Shown piece after piece: positions 1 to 11,338 of a DNA stretch of 64,000 nt. Position 1 is the first letter of the stretch, and each line of letters begins with the position of its first letter. The DNA lies in assembly GCA_003755025.1 (NCBI GenBank), contig RJVL01000001.1:434001-498000 (forward strand). The letters run 5' to 3'. This stretch comes from Diaphorobacter nitroreducens (GTDB lineage Bacteria > Pseudomonadota > Gammaproteobacteria > Burkholderiales > Burkholderiaceae_C). The notes under the pieces are model-generated. The model had not been told where the DNA came from and did no database searches. It worked only from the letters and a program-made list of their open reading frames with translations. The translations under genes were made by a program, and so were the position numbers.

Positions 1-421
1 CCTGGTCAAGCAGCTGCAGGAGTTCAAGGCCGGCAAGCGCGCTGACCCGATCATGCAAGGCATGGCCGCCATCCTCTCCGAGGACGACATGCGCAACGTG
101 TCGTGGTGGCTGGCCTCCAAGCAAGCCAAGGAAGGCTTTGCCAAGGACAAGGATCTGGTCGCCATGGGCGAACGCATCTACCGCGGCGGCATCCAGGAGC
201 GCAACATTGCCGCCTGCGCCGGCTGCCACAGCCCCAACGGTTCCGGCATTCCTGCCCAGTACCCGCGCCTGTCGGGCCAGCATGCCGACTACACGGTCAA
301 GCAACTGGTGGACTTCCGCGACGGCAAGCGTGGCAACAACGTGCAGATGCGCGACGTGGCCGCCAAGCTCAACGACCGCGAGATCAAGGCCGTGGCTGAC
401 TACATTGCCGGTTTGCGTTGA
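1..421 (+). CDS. cytochrome c4-family diheme protein, C-terminal part (5' end outside window)
   Basis: The reading frame is already open at base 2 and stops at 421, so only the C-terminal part is present. A heme attachment motif CAGCH lies about 75 residues into the visible part, followed by a distal region ending in ADYIAGLR, typical of the second domain of cytochrome c4/c553 proteins. The segment before it (QLQEFKAGKRAD, then a WWLASK helix) looks like the end of a first cytochrome domain, which supports a diheme protein. Cytochromes c4 are periplasmic electron carriers feeding terminal oxidases. The gene is followed by a strong terminator and then by genes for System II cytochrome c maturation, which fits its role. 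Family call is confident; the N-terminus, signal peptide and first heme site cannot be seen. Confidence 0.85.
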   Translation, partial: LVKQLQEFKAGKRADPIMQGMAAILSEDDMRNVSWWLASKQAKEGFAKDKDLVAMGERIYRGGIQERNIAACAGCHSPNGSGIPAQYPRLSGQHADYTVKQLVDFRDGKRGNNVQMRDVAAKLNDREIKAVADYIAGLR

Positions 422-489
422 TTCACGTCAAATTTCCAGGGGTGCTCCGATGCGCCTTTGGAACCTACCGCCGATAATCGCACCCAAGA

Positions 490-527
490 CGGGCGGGCTC
501 ATCTGAACGGATGGCCCGCCCTTTCTC
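490..527 (+). terminator. Rho-independent terminator after cytochrome c4 gene
   Basis: A GGGCGGGC...GCCCGCCC stem with an ATC-rich loop at 491-521 is followed by CTTTCT. It lies about 70 nt after the cytochrome stop codon and before the resB start, so it separates the two transcription units. Confidence 0.75.
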
Positions 528-589
528 ATGGGCCTACGCACGCAGGGTTGACCGGCGTAGGTGGATTCCTCCCGGCCTTCGCGTCTTTC

Positions 590-2743
590 ATGTCTGACAC
601 CACTTTCGGTCCTAGCAGCGCCCCCCGGACGCACGCCATGCGGTCGATGACCGAGCTGCTGGCGTCCATGCGCTTCGCGATCGCGTTGCTGACCGTGATC
701 TGCATTGCCTCGGTGATCGGCACGGTGCTCAAGCAGCACGAGCCGGCCGTCAACTATGTGAACCAGTTCGGCCCGTTCTGGGCGGAGGTGTTCCTGGCGC
801 TCAAGCTGAACGCGGTCTACAGCGCCTGGTGGTTCCTCGTGATCCTGGGCTTTCTGGTGGTCAGCACCTCGCTATGCATTGCCCGGCATGCACCCAAGTA
901 TCTGGCCGACCTGCGCACCTACAAGGAAGACATCCGCGAGAAGAGCCTGCAGGCGTTCCACCACAAGGCCAGCGCGGAGCTGGCGGCCGAAACGCCCGAG
1001 GCGGCCGCGCGCCGCGTGGGCCAGCAACTGGTTGCCAAAGGCTGGAAGGTGCGCCTGCAGCAGCGCCAGACCCCGGCAGGTGACGGCTGGATGGTGGCCG
1101 CCAAGGCCGGTGCCGCCAACAAGCTGGGCTATATCGCCGCGCACAGCGCCATCGTGCTGGTGTGCCTGGGCGGCCTGCTGGACGGCGATCTCGTCGTGCG
1201 GGCACAGATGTGGTTTGGTGGCAAGACGCCCTATGCCGGCTCGGGATTGATCTCCGAGGTCAAGCCCGAACACCGGCTGTCCGAGCGCAATCCCACGTTC
1301 CGCGGCAATCTTGTGGTGGCCGAGGGCACGCAGTCCGGCACCGCCATCCTGAGCCAGTCCGACGGCGTATTGCTGCAGGAACTGCCGTTTGCCGTCGAGC
1401 TCAAGAAGTTCATCGTGGAGCATTACTCCACCGGTATGCCCAAGCTGTTCGCCAGCGAGATCGTGATCCACGACCGCGCCACGGGCGAGGCCACGCCGGC
1501 GCGCGTGGAGGTCAACCATCCCGTGAGCTACCGGGGCATCGAAATCTACCAATCCAGCTTTGACGATGGCGGCTCCGAAGTGCACCTGCGTGCGCGCCCC
1601 ATGGTGCCTGGCGCGGAGCCCTTCGATGTGCAAGGCGTGATCGGCGGCTCCACGCGCCTCACGCACTCGGGCTCGGGCGAAGGCATGACGCTGGAGTTCA
1701 CGGGGCTGCGGGTGCTCAATGTGGAGAACTTCGGCGATACCGGCGCCAGCGGTTCGGGCGCTGACGTGCGCAAGGTGGATCTGCGCGAATCGATCGAATC
1801 GCGCCTGGGTGCCGGCAACAAAACCGTGAGCAAGCGCGAACTGCGCAACGTAGGCCCCAGCATCACCTACAAGCTGCGCGATGCCGCGGGCCAGGCGCGG
1901 GAGTTCCACAATTTCATGCTGCCCGTGGACACGGGCGACGGTCAGCCCATGTATTTGCTGGGTGTGCGTGAGACCCCCGCGGAGCCCTTCCGCTACCTGC
2001 GCGTGCCGGTGGATGCCGAGGGTGGCATGGACGGCTTCTTACGCATGCGCCTGGCACTGGCCGATCCGCAGATGCGCGAACTGGCGGTGCGTCGCTACGC
2101 GGCAGCGGCCGTGGATGGGGCGCGCCCCGAGCTGGCCGCGCAACTCGCGCAGTCGGCAGGGCGCGCGCTCGCGCTGTTCGCCGGTGCGATCGACGAGCCT
2201 GCTGCGGCGGGCGGCCGGCCGCGCGGCGGGCTGCAGGCGATCTCGGACTTCATGGAGGTCAATGTGCCCGAAGACGAGCGCAACCGCGCCAGCGAGGTAC
2301 TGGTGCGCATCCTCAACGGCGCCCTGTTTGAACTGGCGCAGATCACCCGCGAACGTGCAGGCCTGGCCCCCTTGCCACAGAATGGCGCAACGCAGGCGTT
2401 CATGACGCAGGCGGTGTTGAGCCTGAGCGATGCACAGGCCTATCCGGTGCCCCTGGCGTTCGAGCTGCGTGACTTCAAGCAGGTGCAGGCCAGCGTGTTC
2501 CAGGTGGCGCGCGCGCCGGGCAAGAACGTGGTGTACCTGGGTTGCGCGCTGCTGATCATCGGCGTGTTTGCCATGCTCTACGTGCGCGAACGCCGCGTAT
2601 GGGTATGGCTGGCACCCCATGAGACTGGCGCCCGCGCGACGATGGCGCTGTCCACCAACCGCAAGACGCTGGATGCGGATCGTGAATTCGCGCAGCTCAC
2701 CACCCAATTGATCGGAACATCCCCGCACGGAGGTGCCTCATGA
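590..2743 (+). CDS. resB: ResB-like System II cytochrome c biogenesis protein
   Basis: ResB (Ccs1) works with CcsA/ResC to deliver heme and keep apocytochrome cysteines reduced for covalent heme attachment at the periplasmic face of the inner membrane. The protein (about 717 residues from ATG 590) has hydrophobic segments near its N-terminus (around SMRFAIALLTVICIASVIG and WWFLVILGFLVVS), another around residue 190, a long periplasmic region and a final transmembrane segment (VVYLGCALLIIGVFAMLYV). This is the ResB layout. An in-frame start at 458 would put the upstream terminator inside the coding region, so ATG 590 (MSDTTFG) is preferred, though no strong ribosome binding site precedes it. 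The gene overlaps ccsB by 4 nt, indicating translational coupling. Confidence 0.92.
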   Translation: MSDTTFGPSSAPRTHAMRSMTELLASMRFAIALLTVICIASVIGTVLKQHEPAVNYVNQFGPFWAEVFLALKLNAVYSAWWFLVILGFLVVSTSLCIARHAPKYLADLRTYKEDIREKSLQAFHHKASAELAAETPEAAARRVGQQLVAKGWKVRLQQRQTPAGDGWMVAAKAGAANKLGYIAAHSAIVLVCLGGLLDGDLVVRAQMWFGGKTPYAGSGLISEVKPEHRLSERNPTFRGNLVVAEGTQSGTAILSQSDGVLLQELPFAVELKKFIVEHYSTGMPKLFASEIVIHDRATGEATPARVEVNHPVSYRGIEIYQSSFDDGGSEVHLRARPMVPGAEPFDVQGVIGGSTRLTHSGSGEGMTLEFTGLRVLNVENFGDTGASGSGADVRKVDLRESIESRLGAGNKTVSKRELRNVGPSITYKLRDAAGQAREFHNFMLPVDTGDGQPMYLLGVRETPAEPFRYLRVPVDAEGGMDGFLRMRLALADPQMRELAVRRYAAAAVDGARPELAAQLAQSAGRALALFAGAIDEPAAAGGRPRGGLQAISDFMEVNVPEDERNRASEVLVRILNGALFELAQITRERAGLAPLPQNGATQAFMTQAVLSLSDAQAYPVPLAFELRDFKQVQASVFQVARAPGKNVVYLGCALLIIGVFAMLYVRERRVWVWLAPHETGARATMALSTNRKTLDADREFAQLTTQLIGTSPHGGAS

Positions 2744-4074
2744 ATACAGCCACGACCACGCTCACGTTGAGCGAAGGGTATTTCGCACGCCGCAGCTGGT
2801 GGGACTGGCTGTTTGCGTTGTTGGTGGTCGCGGGGGGCGTGTTCGCGCTGCAGCGCTATGCGGCGTACATGGATGTGTATGAGAAGGCCATTTTGCTGGG
2901 CTCCATTCCCAGCGCGATCTGGCTGGGCTGGTTTTGGCGCCCGCTGAGCACACTGATGCTGATGGTGGCCGCGTGCTCGCTGCTGGCCATCGGGCTGTAC
3001 CAGAACAATGGCGCGGGCGACCTGGCGCGCGCGGACACGGTCTTCGGACTCAAGTACTTTCTGTCGAGCCAGTCGGCCATCCTGTGGATGAGCATGCTGT
3101 TCTTCATGAGCACCGCGTTCTATTGGGTGGGCATGCTCTCGCGCGGTCAAGGGCAGACGATGATGCGCATCGGCTCGCGCATTGCGTGGGTGGCCGTGGC
3201 GCTGGCACTGATCGGCACCATGGTGCGCTGGTACGAAAGCTACCAGATCGGCCCGGATATCGGCCACATCCCGGTGAGCAACCTCTACGAGGTGTTCGTC
3301 ATGTTCTGCTGGATGACGGCCGTGTTCTACCTGTACTACGAGGAGCAGTACGAAACCCGCGCGCTCGGCGGCTTCGTGATGCTGGTGGTGAGCGCCGCCG
3401 TGGGCTTTCTGTTGTGGTACACGGTCGTGCGCGAGGCACATGAGATCCAGCCGCTGGTGCCCGCGCTAAAGAGCTGGTGGATGAAGCTGCATGTGCCGGC
3501 CAACTTCATCGGCTACGGCACCTTCGCGCTGTCGGCCATGGTGGCCTTTGCCTACCTGATCAAACAGCAGGCGAGCGAAACGCGCTGGTGGAAACTGACA
3601 CCGCTGTGGCTGTTGGGCGTGGTGCTGTGCTTTGAGCCCATCGTCTTTCGCCAGGGTGCGGCCGACAACGGCGGTGGCTACTGGATGGTGTATTTCGGTG
3701 TTTCTGCGCTGATCGTGGCGGGCATCTTGTTGGCGCGCCGGCGCATTGCCGAGCGGTTGCCGTCCTTCGAGATCCTGGACGATGTGATGTACAAGTCCAT
3801 CGCCGTGGGCTTTGCGTTCTTTACCATCGCCACGGTCCTGGGAGCGCTGTGGGCCGCGGAGGCCTGGGGCGGTTACTGGAGCTGGGACCCCAAGGAAACC
3901 TGGGCGCTGATCGTGTGGCTCAACTACGCGGCATGGCTGCACATGCGGCTGATGAAGGGTTTGCGCGGCACCATGTCGGCGTGGTGGGCGCTGGTGGGCC
4001 TGGCGGTGACCACCTTCGCCTTCCTGGGCGTGAACATGTTCCTGAGCGGGCTGCACAGCTACGGAACCTTGTAA
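2740..4074 (+). CDS. ccsB: cytochrome c biogenesis protein CcsB/CcsA (heme handling, WWD domain)
   Basis: This is the multi-spanning partner of ResB in System II cytochrome c maturation. The family signature, a tryptophan-rich WWD motif, is visible near residue 375 as [15 protein letters not shown], followed by a conserved histidine in the next helix (WLHMRL). Several further hydrophobic segments run through the protein, with another conserved histidine region at VPANFIGYG. Length (444 residues) is normal for a fused-type CcsA. Its start overlaps the resB stop (ATGA). About 90 nt separate it from msrP. Together with the upstream cytochrome gene it forms a cytochrome c supply locus. Confidence 0.93.
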   Translation: MNTATTTLTLSEGYFARRSWWDWLFALLVVAGGVFALQRYAAYMDVYEKAILLGSIPSAIWLGWFWRPLSTLMLMVAACSLLAIGLYQNNGAGDLARADTVFGLKYFLSSQSAILWMSMLFFMSTAFYWVGMLSRGQGQTMMRIGSRIAWVAVALALIGTMVRWYESYQIGPDIGHIPVSNLYEVFVMFCWMTAVFYLYYEEQYETRALGGFVMLVVSAAVGFLLWYTVVREAHEIQPLVPALKSWWMKLHVPANFIGYGTFALSAMVAFAYLIKQQASETRWWKLTPLWLLGVVLCFEPIVFRQGAADNGGGYWMVYFGVSALIVAGILLARRRIAERLPSFEILDDVMYKSIAVGFAFFTIATVLGALWAAEAWGGYWSWDPKETWALIVWLNYAAWLHMRLMKGLRGTMSAWWALVGLAVTTFAFLGVNMFLSGLHSYGTL

Positions 4075-4165
4075 CCCTCGGCGTCCAAGGGGGGAACCTG
4101 CGGGCCCTGCCGGCAGTCTGTGTCTCATGCAGACTGTGGCAGATGCGGCTGCCAGAAGGACCCCC

Positions 4166-5163
<998 letters not shown>

Positions 5164-5164
<1 letters not shown>

Positions 5165-5823
5165 TGGTGCATGCACGCCTTTCGGGCAGTACTCCCGCGC
5201 TGGCGGGTCGCGGCTGGGGTGCGCGCGTGTTGTTGCACCCGGCAGCCAAGCCGGTGCTGTTTGTGCTGTGCCTGCTACCACTGGCCTGGCTGGTGTATGG
5301 GGCGGCCGCCGATCGCCTGGGCGCCAACCCTGCCGAAGCCCTGATCCGCTCCACGGGCGACTGGACGCTGCGCATGCTGTGCCTCACCCTGGCAGTCACA
5401 CCCCTGAGGCTGGCGCTGGCTCAGCCGCCGCTGGCACGCTTTCGGCGCATGCTGGGGCTGTACACCTTCGCCTACGCGGCACTCCACTTGCTGTGCTACG
5501 GCTGGTTCGACATGGGGCTGGATGTGCCGGAAATCCTTCGTGACGTGCTCAAGCGCCCCTTCATCCTGGTGGGCATGGGCTGCTTTGCGGTGCTCCTGGC
5601 GCTGGCGGCCACGTCGTTCAACCGGGCCATGCGCTGGATGGGCGGGCGGCGCTGGCAGCAACTGCACCGCGGCGTGTACCTGGCCGCGGGGCTGGCGATC
5701 CTGCACTTTTTCTGGATGCGGTCGGGCAAGAACGACTTTGCCGAGGTGGCGGTCTATGCCGCCATCCTGGCGGCGTTGCTGCTCGCTCGACCTTGGTTGC
5801 GCCAGCGCCGCCGTGCGGTCTGA
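5164..5823 (+). CDS. msrQ: MsrQ heme-binding membrane subunit of the MsrPQ system
   Basis: MsrQ (YedZ) is a b-heme membrane protein that passes electrons from the quinone pool or flavin reductases to periplasmic MsrP. The 219-residue protein has about six hydrophobic segments and the ferric-reductase-like domain. Histidines expected to bind heme appear in LYTFAYAALHLLCYG, WQQLHRGVYLAAGLAILHFFW. It starts within the msrP stop codon, so the pair is one translationally coupled unit. An intergenic palindrome (copy at 5836) follows the stop and may act as its 3' transcript end. Confidence 0.9.
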
Positions 5824-5835
5824 TTGCTATTAGTT

Positions 5836-5880
5836 AGATAGCTGCTAGCGCTTTTTGGGTAAGCGCTAGAGCCGATTTTC
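5836..5880 (-). repeat. dispersed intergenic palindrome, copy 1
   Basis: Plus-strand arms ATAGCTGCTAGCGCTT (5838-5853) and AAGCGCTAGAGCC (5861-5873) flank a 7-nt loop. The copy sits between two genes that end towards each other (msrQ and the ODP-type gene). Judged by its asymmetric outer ends, it reads in the minus orientation of the family consensus (outer TTGGCCTcTAGCGCTT side, then the AAGCGCTAGaAGCTAT side). Confidence 0.85.
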
Positions 5881-5890
5881 TATCAAACCT

Positions 5891-6727
5891 TCAGGCGCGC
5901 ACGGCTTGCAGCGCAGGGCGCACCTGGCGGGTGACGGGGTCGATGTGACCCGTGGGGATCTGGTAGGCGCGGTCATCAAACAAGTCGATGCCACACATCA
6001 GGCTGTCGAGCCATTGGAAGAAGTCGTCGATGGCCGGCTTGCCCATGATGGGCGCGCCGTGCTGCGGAACCACCATGGCGATGTCGAGTTGCCGCGCCAT
6101 GCGCGTCCACAGGCGCAGGATCTTGTTGGAGACCATGTAGCGGCGGTGAAAGCCTTCCATGCGTGGAATGTGCGGTGCCAGATGGGTCACCGGCACGCGT
6201 GCGTCGGCGCCCGAGGTCATGGAGACGCCCAGGTCGCCCGTGAACAGGATGCGGCTGACCGGGTCGTAGAAGTGGAAGTTGCCTTCGGAATGCATGAAAT
6301 GCGCCGGCAGCAGCACCAGCTCGTGCCGGCCCAGCGGCAGGCGGCCGCCGCTGTCGGGCACCCCGATGATGCGGTTCTCGGTTTTGCCGAGCTTGGTGAA
6401 GTGCGGCGCGAAGCGCTCCCAGATGCGTGAGATGACCAGCGTCGCCTTGGTGCTGCTCAACCAGCGGTCCAGCGAGGCGATGATGTCGGGGTCGGCGTGC
6501 GACGCAATCAGGTAGGACAGCTTGTGGGGCGGAAAGTGCTTGGACATGCCCATGAACAACTCGTTGAACGCCAGATTGCCGCCCGGGTCGATGATGGCGC
6601 CCGTGTCGTCGTCCACGATCAGGAACTGGTTGGCCTGAACCGCCTGCCCATCCTCCTCGACAAGGTCCGAGAACATCAGACAAGCGTGGTTCTTGTCCCG
6701 GTAGAGTTCAAGAGGTTCCTGAGGCAT
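5891..6727 (-). CDS. MBL-fold protein of the flavodiiron/ODP (oxygen-binding diiron) type
   Basis: A 278-residue metallo-beta-lactamase-fold protein that resembles the diiron domain of flavodiiron proteins rather than a hydrolase. Candidate metal ligands are visible in order: SHADPDI (H-x-D-x-D), HFMHSEGNFHFYDP (H with the SEGN sequence), FTGDLGVS (D) and VPQHGAPI (H). The residue after HADPD is Ile instead of the His used by hydrolytic MBL enzymes, a trait of flavodiiron and ODP proteins. There is no fused flavodoxin or rubredoxin domain. Such stand-alone proteins are proposed to sense or reduce O2 or NO. GGAG lies upstream of the start. The neighbouring lysA does not clarify the role. Fold is secure; activity is inferred. 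Confidence 0.8.
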   Translation of the reverse strand: MPQEPLELYRDKNHACLMFSDLVEEDGQAVQANQFLIVDDDTGAIIDPGGNLAFNELFMGMSKHFPPHKLSYLIASHADPDIIASLDRWLSSTKATLVISRIWERFAPHFTKLGKTENRIIGVPDSGGRLPLGRHELVLLPAHFMHSEGNFHFYDPVSRILFTGDLGVSMTSGADARVPVTHLAPHIPRMEGFHRRYMVSNKILRLWTRMARQLDIAMVVPQHGAPIMGKPAIDDFFQWLDSLMCGIDLFDDRAYQIPTGHIDPVTRQVRPALQAVRA

Positions 6728-6779
6728 GCACGTGACTCCGCAATGAAAGTGTAATAGTACTCAGGGCGAAATGGTTATT

Positions 6780-6797
6780 CCTTGATGGTTATCAAGG
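6780..6797 (-). terminator. short hairpin at the lysA stop codon
   Basis: A perfect CCTTGAT-GGTT-ATCAAGG stem-loop overlaps the lysA stop codon. It lacks a T-run on either side, so its function as a terminator is uncertain. Confidence 0.3.
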
Positions 6798-8083
6798 GTT
6801 GCCCTGCGGTACCAGCTTTTCGCTGCGGAAGATGTCGTTCACGCTTTCGCGCGTGCGAATGAGGTGCGCTTGCGCTCCGTCCACCAGCACCTCGGCGGGT
6901 CGGGGACGGGTGTTGTAGGTGCTCCCCATGGAACTGCAGTACGCCCCGGCGGACAGCACTGCCAGCATGTCGCCCGCTGCCACCGCCAAGTTGCGGTCAC
7001 GGCCGATCCAGTCCCCGCTTTCGCAGATCGGTCCGACGACGTCATACACGTGCGACACGGCCGTGGGGGCTGTTGCCTGCAGGGGCACGATGGCGTGGTA
7101 GGCCTGGTACATCGCCGGACGCGGCAAATCGTTCATGGCCGCATCGACGATGCAGAAGTTCTTTTGCTCGCCGGGCTTGAGGTAGAGCACCTCCGTCAGG
7201 CAAACACCGGCGTTGCCCACCAAGGAGCGACCGGGCTCGATCATCAATTGGCGGTCACCGTAGCCGCGCGCGTCCAGCTTGGCCAACAGCTTGGCCCACA
7301 GCGCGTCGGCCCGTGGTGGCGTGTCGCCGTTGTAATCGATGCCCAGACCACCGCCAAAATCGATGTGGTGGATCGCGATGCCTGCGGCCTCGATGGCTTG
7401 CACGAGGTCCAGCATGCGATCCATGGCGTCCAGATACGGGCTCTCTTCCGTGATCTGGGAGCCGATGTGGCAATCGATGCCCACCACGCGCAAGCCGGGC
7501 AGGGCGGCTGCGCGCTGGTAGGTGGCAACCGTGCGTTCATGGGCGATACCGAACTTGTTGCCCTTGAGGCCCGTGGAAATGTAGGGGTGGGTCTTGGCGT
7601 CCACGTTGGGATTGACACGAATGCTGATCGGTGCGCGCAATCCCATGGATTGGGCCACTTCGCTCAGCACGTCGAGTTCTGCCTCGCTCTCCACGTTGAA
7701 GCAGCCAATGCCGACCTCCAGCGCCTGGCGCATTTCTGCGCGCGTCTTGCCTACGCCGGAAAAGATCACCTTCGCCGGGTCGCCGCCGGCCGCAATCACG
7801 CGTTGCAGTTCGCCGGCAGAAACGATATCGAAGCCGCAGCCATGGCGGGCGAAAAGCTGCAGGACAGCGAGCGACGAGTTCGCTTTCATGGCATAGCAGA
7901 TCTGCACCTTGCGCCCAGCGAACCCGCGCTGGTAGGCACCCAGGGCGTCCAGCATGGCTGCCTGGGAATAGACGTAGAGGGGCGTGCCGAACTCCCGGGC
8001 CAGGTCGGCAAGGCGAAGGCCCTCCAACTGAAGCGCTTGGTCGTGGTAGTGCAAGTGGGGGTGGCCGGGCAGAACGGGATGGG

Positions 8084-8087
<4 letters not shown>
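6792..8087 (-). CDS. lysA: diaminopimelate decarboxylase
   Basis: LysA catalyses the last step of lysine synthesis, decarboxylating meso-diaminopimelate with PLP. The PLP lysine lies in CYAMKANSSLAV near residue 66. The glycine-rich phosphate site appears as DFGGGLGIDY, the substrate region as IEPGRSLVGNAG, and the conserved cysteine in GPICESGDWIGRDR. Length (431 residues) is normal for the fold III family. The start overlaps the lptM stop by 4 nt, giving an lptM-lysA operon transcribed away from cyaY, the usual beta- and gammaproteobacterial arrangement. Confidence 0.96.
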
Positions 8088-8635
<548 letters not shown>

Positions 8636-8671
8636 CGGCGACAGCGCGGCTCGACCCAACAGCGAAGGGCT

Positions 8672-8710
8672 GCGCAAATGATTGCGCGGGCGCACAGGCC
8701 CGCCTCTTCA
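8672..8710. terminator. hairpins between convergent cyaY and mrcA
   Basis: Two stem-loops, GCGCAA-ATGA-TTGCGC (8672-8687) and GCGGGC-6 nt-GCCCGC (8686-8703), share a few bases and so would be alternative structures. The second is followed by CTCTTC. They lie between the 3' ends of two converging genes. No good T-run is present. Confidence 0.35.
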
Positions 8711-11095
8711 TCAATTACGGAACAGGTCGAGGATGCGGTTGCGCTCTTCGGGTGGAGGCGGTGTTCCCGGAGCCGGCGCACCGTCGGTGGGGGTGGCGCT
8801 CTCCATACCCAGGCTGGCGACGCCCGCGTTGCGTGCATATTCTTCGTAGAACCATTCGCCACTCACGTTCACGACGCCTGCGGGTACGGTGGGCTCCGCC
8901 ACAGGGACGCCCTTAAGCGCTTTTTCCATGAAGCTGATCCAGACCGGCAGGCTGAGTCCGCCCCCGGTCTCACGGCTTCCGAGGTTGCGCGGCGTGTCGT
9001 AACCGATCCACGTCACAGCAGCCAGCGTGGGCTGGAAGCCTGCAAACCACGCATCGACTGCGTCATTGGTCGTTCCTGTCTTGCCATAGATATCGGGGCG
9101 TTTGAGCGTGGCCTGTGCACGTGCCGCCGTGCCGGAGCGCGCGACTTCCTGAAGCATGCTGTTCATGATGAACGCGTTGCGTGGCTCAATGGCGCGGGGG
9201 TTGTCTGCGACGGCGGGAGGTTGGAAATCCGACAGGATGCGTCCCTTGTGGTCCGTGACACGGGTGATGAGATAGGGGTTGATGCGGTAGCCGCCGTTGG
9301 CAAACACCGCGTAGGCCGAAGCGAGTTGCATCGGGGTGACAGAGCCTGCGCCCAGCGCCATCGTCAGATAGGGAGGGTGCTTGTCGGCTTCGAATCCGAA
9401 ACGGGTCACCCAGTCCTGCCCGTTCTTGGGGCCGACAGCCTGCAGGATGCGAATGGAAACGACGTTCTTGGAGCGGGCAAGCCCGGCGCGCATGGTCATG
9501 GGACCGTCGTACTTGCCATCGTAGTTCTTGGGCTCCCAGGGTTGCCCGCCTGTCACGCCCGCACTGAAGAACAGGGGAGCATCGTTGATCACCGTGGCAG
9601 GTGTGAAGCCCTTTTCCAGAGCGGCGGAGTAGATGAACGGCTTGAACGCTGAACCTGGCTGGCGCCAGGCCTGGGTGACATGGTTGAACTTGTTCTTGTC
9701 GAAGTCAAAGCCGCCCACCAGGGCACGGATGGCACCGGAACGCGGATCGATGGCCACGAAAGCACCTTCCACCTCAGGAAGCTGGGTGATTTCCCAAGTC
9801 TTCTTGGGTGTTTGTACGACCCTGATGACCGCGCCCCGGCGCAGTTTGATGTTGGGCGGGGCTTTCTCGCTGAGTCCGGACTGCGCGGGCTTGAGGCCTT
9901 CGCCCGTGATCTCGATCTGTTCGCCATCGGCGCGGGCCGCCAGAATCCTCTTGGCGTTGACCTCCAGCACGACCGCGGCGAGCACATTGCCGTTATCCGG
10001 GTGGTTGGCCAGAGCGTCGTCGATGGCGTCTTCGGTCTCCTCAGACGCGGAGGGCAGGCTGACAAACCGCTCAGGCCCGCGATAGTGCTGTCGGCGCTCG
10101 TAGTCCATGATGCCTTTGCGCAACGCGGTGTAGGCTGTCTCCTGCTCGCCGGCATTCAGCGTGGTGTACACATTCAATCCGCGCGTGTATGCCTCGGGGC
10201 CGTACTGCGCGTAGATGAGTTGACGCGCCATCTCAGCAACGTACTCCGCATGGATACGGGTCGAATCCGTCGACGAGCGCAGCTTGAGATCTTCTTGCTT
10301 TGCAGCAGTGGCTTCCTCGGCAGTGATGAAGCCGTTTTCCAGCATGCGATCAATGATGTACAGCTGCCGGATCCTTGCGCGCTTGGGGTTGGAGATGGGG
10401 TTATAAGCGGATGGGGCCTTCGGAAGGCCAGCAAGCATGGCTGCTTCGGCAATGGATATGGACTTCAGCGGCTTGCCAAAATAGGTTTCTGCGGCTGCTG
10501 CAAATCCATACGCGCGATTTCCCAGATAAATCTGGTTCATGTAGATCTCGAGAATCTGGTTTTTTGTTAACAGATGCTCGAGCTTAAATGTGAGTAATAT
10601 TTCGTAAATTTTTCTGGTAAATGTTTTTTCGGAAGAAAGATAAACATTTCGCGCCACTTGCATGGTAATGGTGGAAGCACCCTGGCTTTTTACGCGTCCC
10701 AGATTTGCCAGCGCAGCGCGCAACACCCCTTTGTAGTCCACGCCACCGTGCTGGAAGAAGCGTGCGTCTTCGATCGCCAACACTGCATTGGTCATCACAG
10801 GGGGGATGTCCTGGATGGGCGTCAAGTTGCGCCGCTCCTCACCGAACTCTCCCAGCAATGCGCCTTCTGCGGAGTACACCCGCAGGGGTAGCTTAGGGCG
10901 GTAGTCCGCCAGATCGGACACATCAGGCAGATTGGGATATGCCACCGCAAGGCCCAGTCCGATGGCGAGAGCACCGGTCAACGTTGCGGCGACGCCCAGG
11001 CCGAGGATCCACGTGAACCCCAGCAGAAGCCAGCGCACGGCGCGTGGCATTGAGGATGTGGGCGGGGAGGATGTTCTGTCGGGAGGCTGTGGCAT
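8711..11095 (-). CDS. mrcA: penicillin-binding protein 1A (bifunctional transglycosylase/transpeptidase)
   Basis: A class A PBP that polymerises and crosslinks peptidoglycan at the periplasmic face. After a short cytoplasmic tail and a transmembrane helix (WLLLGFTWILGLGVAATLTG) comes the GT51 domain with catalytic Glu in IEDARFFQHGGVD near residue 107, plus STITMQVARNV. The transpeptidase domain shows QPGSAFKPFIYSA (SxxK, about residue 482), RSKNVVSI (SxN) and YGKTGTTND (KTG, about 669). Length (794 residues) is normal for PBP1A. The part of the gene encoding the early GT51 region (10500-10680) is AT-rich compared with the rest. It is divergent from pilM, a conserved gammaproteobacterial and betaproteobacterial arrangement. 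Confidence 0.95.
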   Translation of the reverse strand: MPQPPDRTSSPPTSSMPRAVRWLLLGFTWILGLGVAATLTGALAIGLGLAVAYPNLPDVSDLADYRPKLPLRVYSAEGALLGEFGEERRNLTPIQDIPPVMTNAVLAIEDARFFQHGGVDYKGVLRAALANLGRVKSQGASTITMQVARNVYLSSEKTFTRKIYEILLTFKLEHLLTKNQILEIYMNQIYLGNRAYGFAAAAETYFGKPLKSISIAEAAMLAGLPKAPSAYNPISNPKRARIRQLYIIDRMLENGFITAEEATAAKQEDLKLRSSTDSTRIHAEYVAEMARQLIYAQYGPEAYTRGLNVYTTLNAGEQETAYTALRKGIMDYERRQHYRGPERFVSLPSASEETEDAIDDALANHPDNGNVLAAVVLEVNAKRILAARADGEQIEITGEGLKPAQSGLSEKAPPNIKLRRGAVIRVVQTPKKTWEITQLPEVEGAFVAIDPRSGAIRALVGGFDFDKNKFNHVTQAWRQPGSAFKPFIYSAALEKGFTPATVINDAPLFFSAGVTGGQPWEPKNYDGKYDGPMTMRAGLARSKNVVSIRILQAVGPKNGQDWVTRFGFEADKHPPYLTMALGAGSVTPMQLASAYAVFANGGYRINPYLITRVTDHKGRILSDFQPPAVADNPRAIEPRNAFIMNSMLQEVARSGTAARAQATLKRPDIYGKTGTTNDAVDAWFAGFQPTLAAVTWIGYDTPRNLGSRETGGGLSLPVWISFMEKALKGVPVAEPTVPAGVVNVSGEWFYEEYARNAGVASLGMESATPTDGAPAPGTPPPPEERNRILDLFRN

Positions 11096-11121
11096 AGGGT
11101 CTCGATACGAGGCAACCCGTC

Positions 11122-11127
11122 ATTATA
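11122..11127 (-). promoter_or_regulatory. candidate -10 element for mrcA
   Basis: On the minus strand a perfect TATAAT lies about 27 nt before the mrcA start codon. No convincing -35 hexamer is found at 16-18 nt, so this is only a candidate. Confidence 0.35.
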
Positions 11128-11338
11128 AAAATCTTGGCGTGTTGGCTTGGCTGGGGCGCCTTGCCCGGGTCAGCGCGCAAAAAATAGGGCCGACGATTCA
11201 GCGATAGCACCTGAAAATCGTCTGCTTTTGACAACGCCGCTTTTGTGTGAGAAAGGTAAAACTCTTGGCTGGTGAAGAACCTTACTGATAGCATTCATGT
11301 GAAGTGTTAAGTTTTGTTGCGTCATATAGATAAGTAGC

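Noticed and set aside
458-589. Earlier start for ResB at 458
   Set aside because: The added residues overlap the cytochrome c4 terminator and show no family similarity; ATG 590 is more sensible.
11228-11262. TTGACA upstream of pilM considered as a -35 element
   Set aside because: No acceptable -10 hexamer lies 16-18 nt downstream; the nearest A/T-rich hexamer is about 23 nt away.
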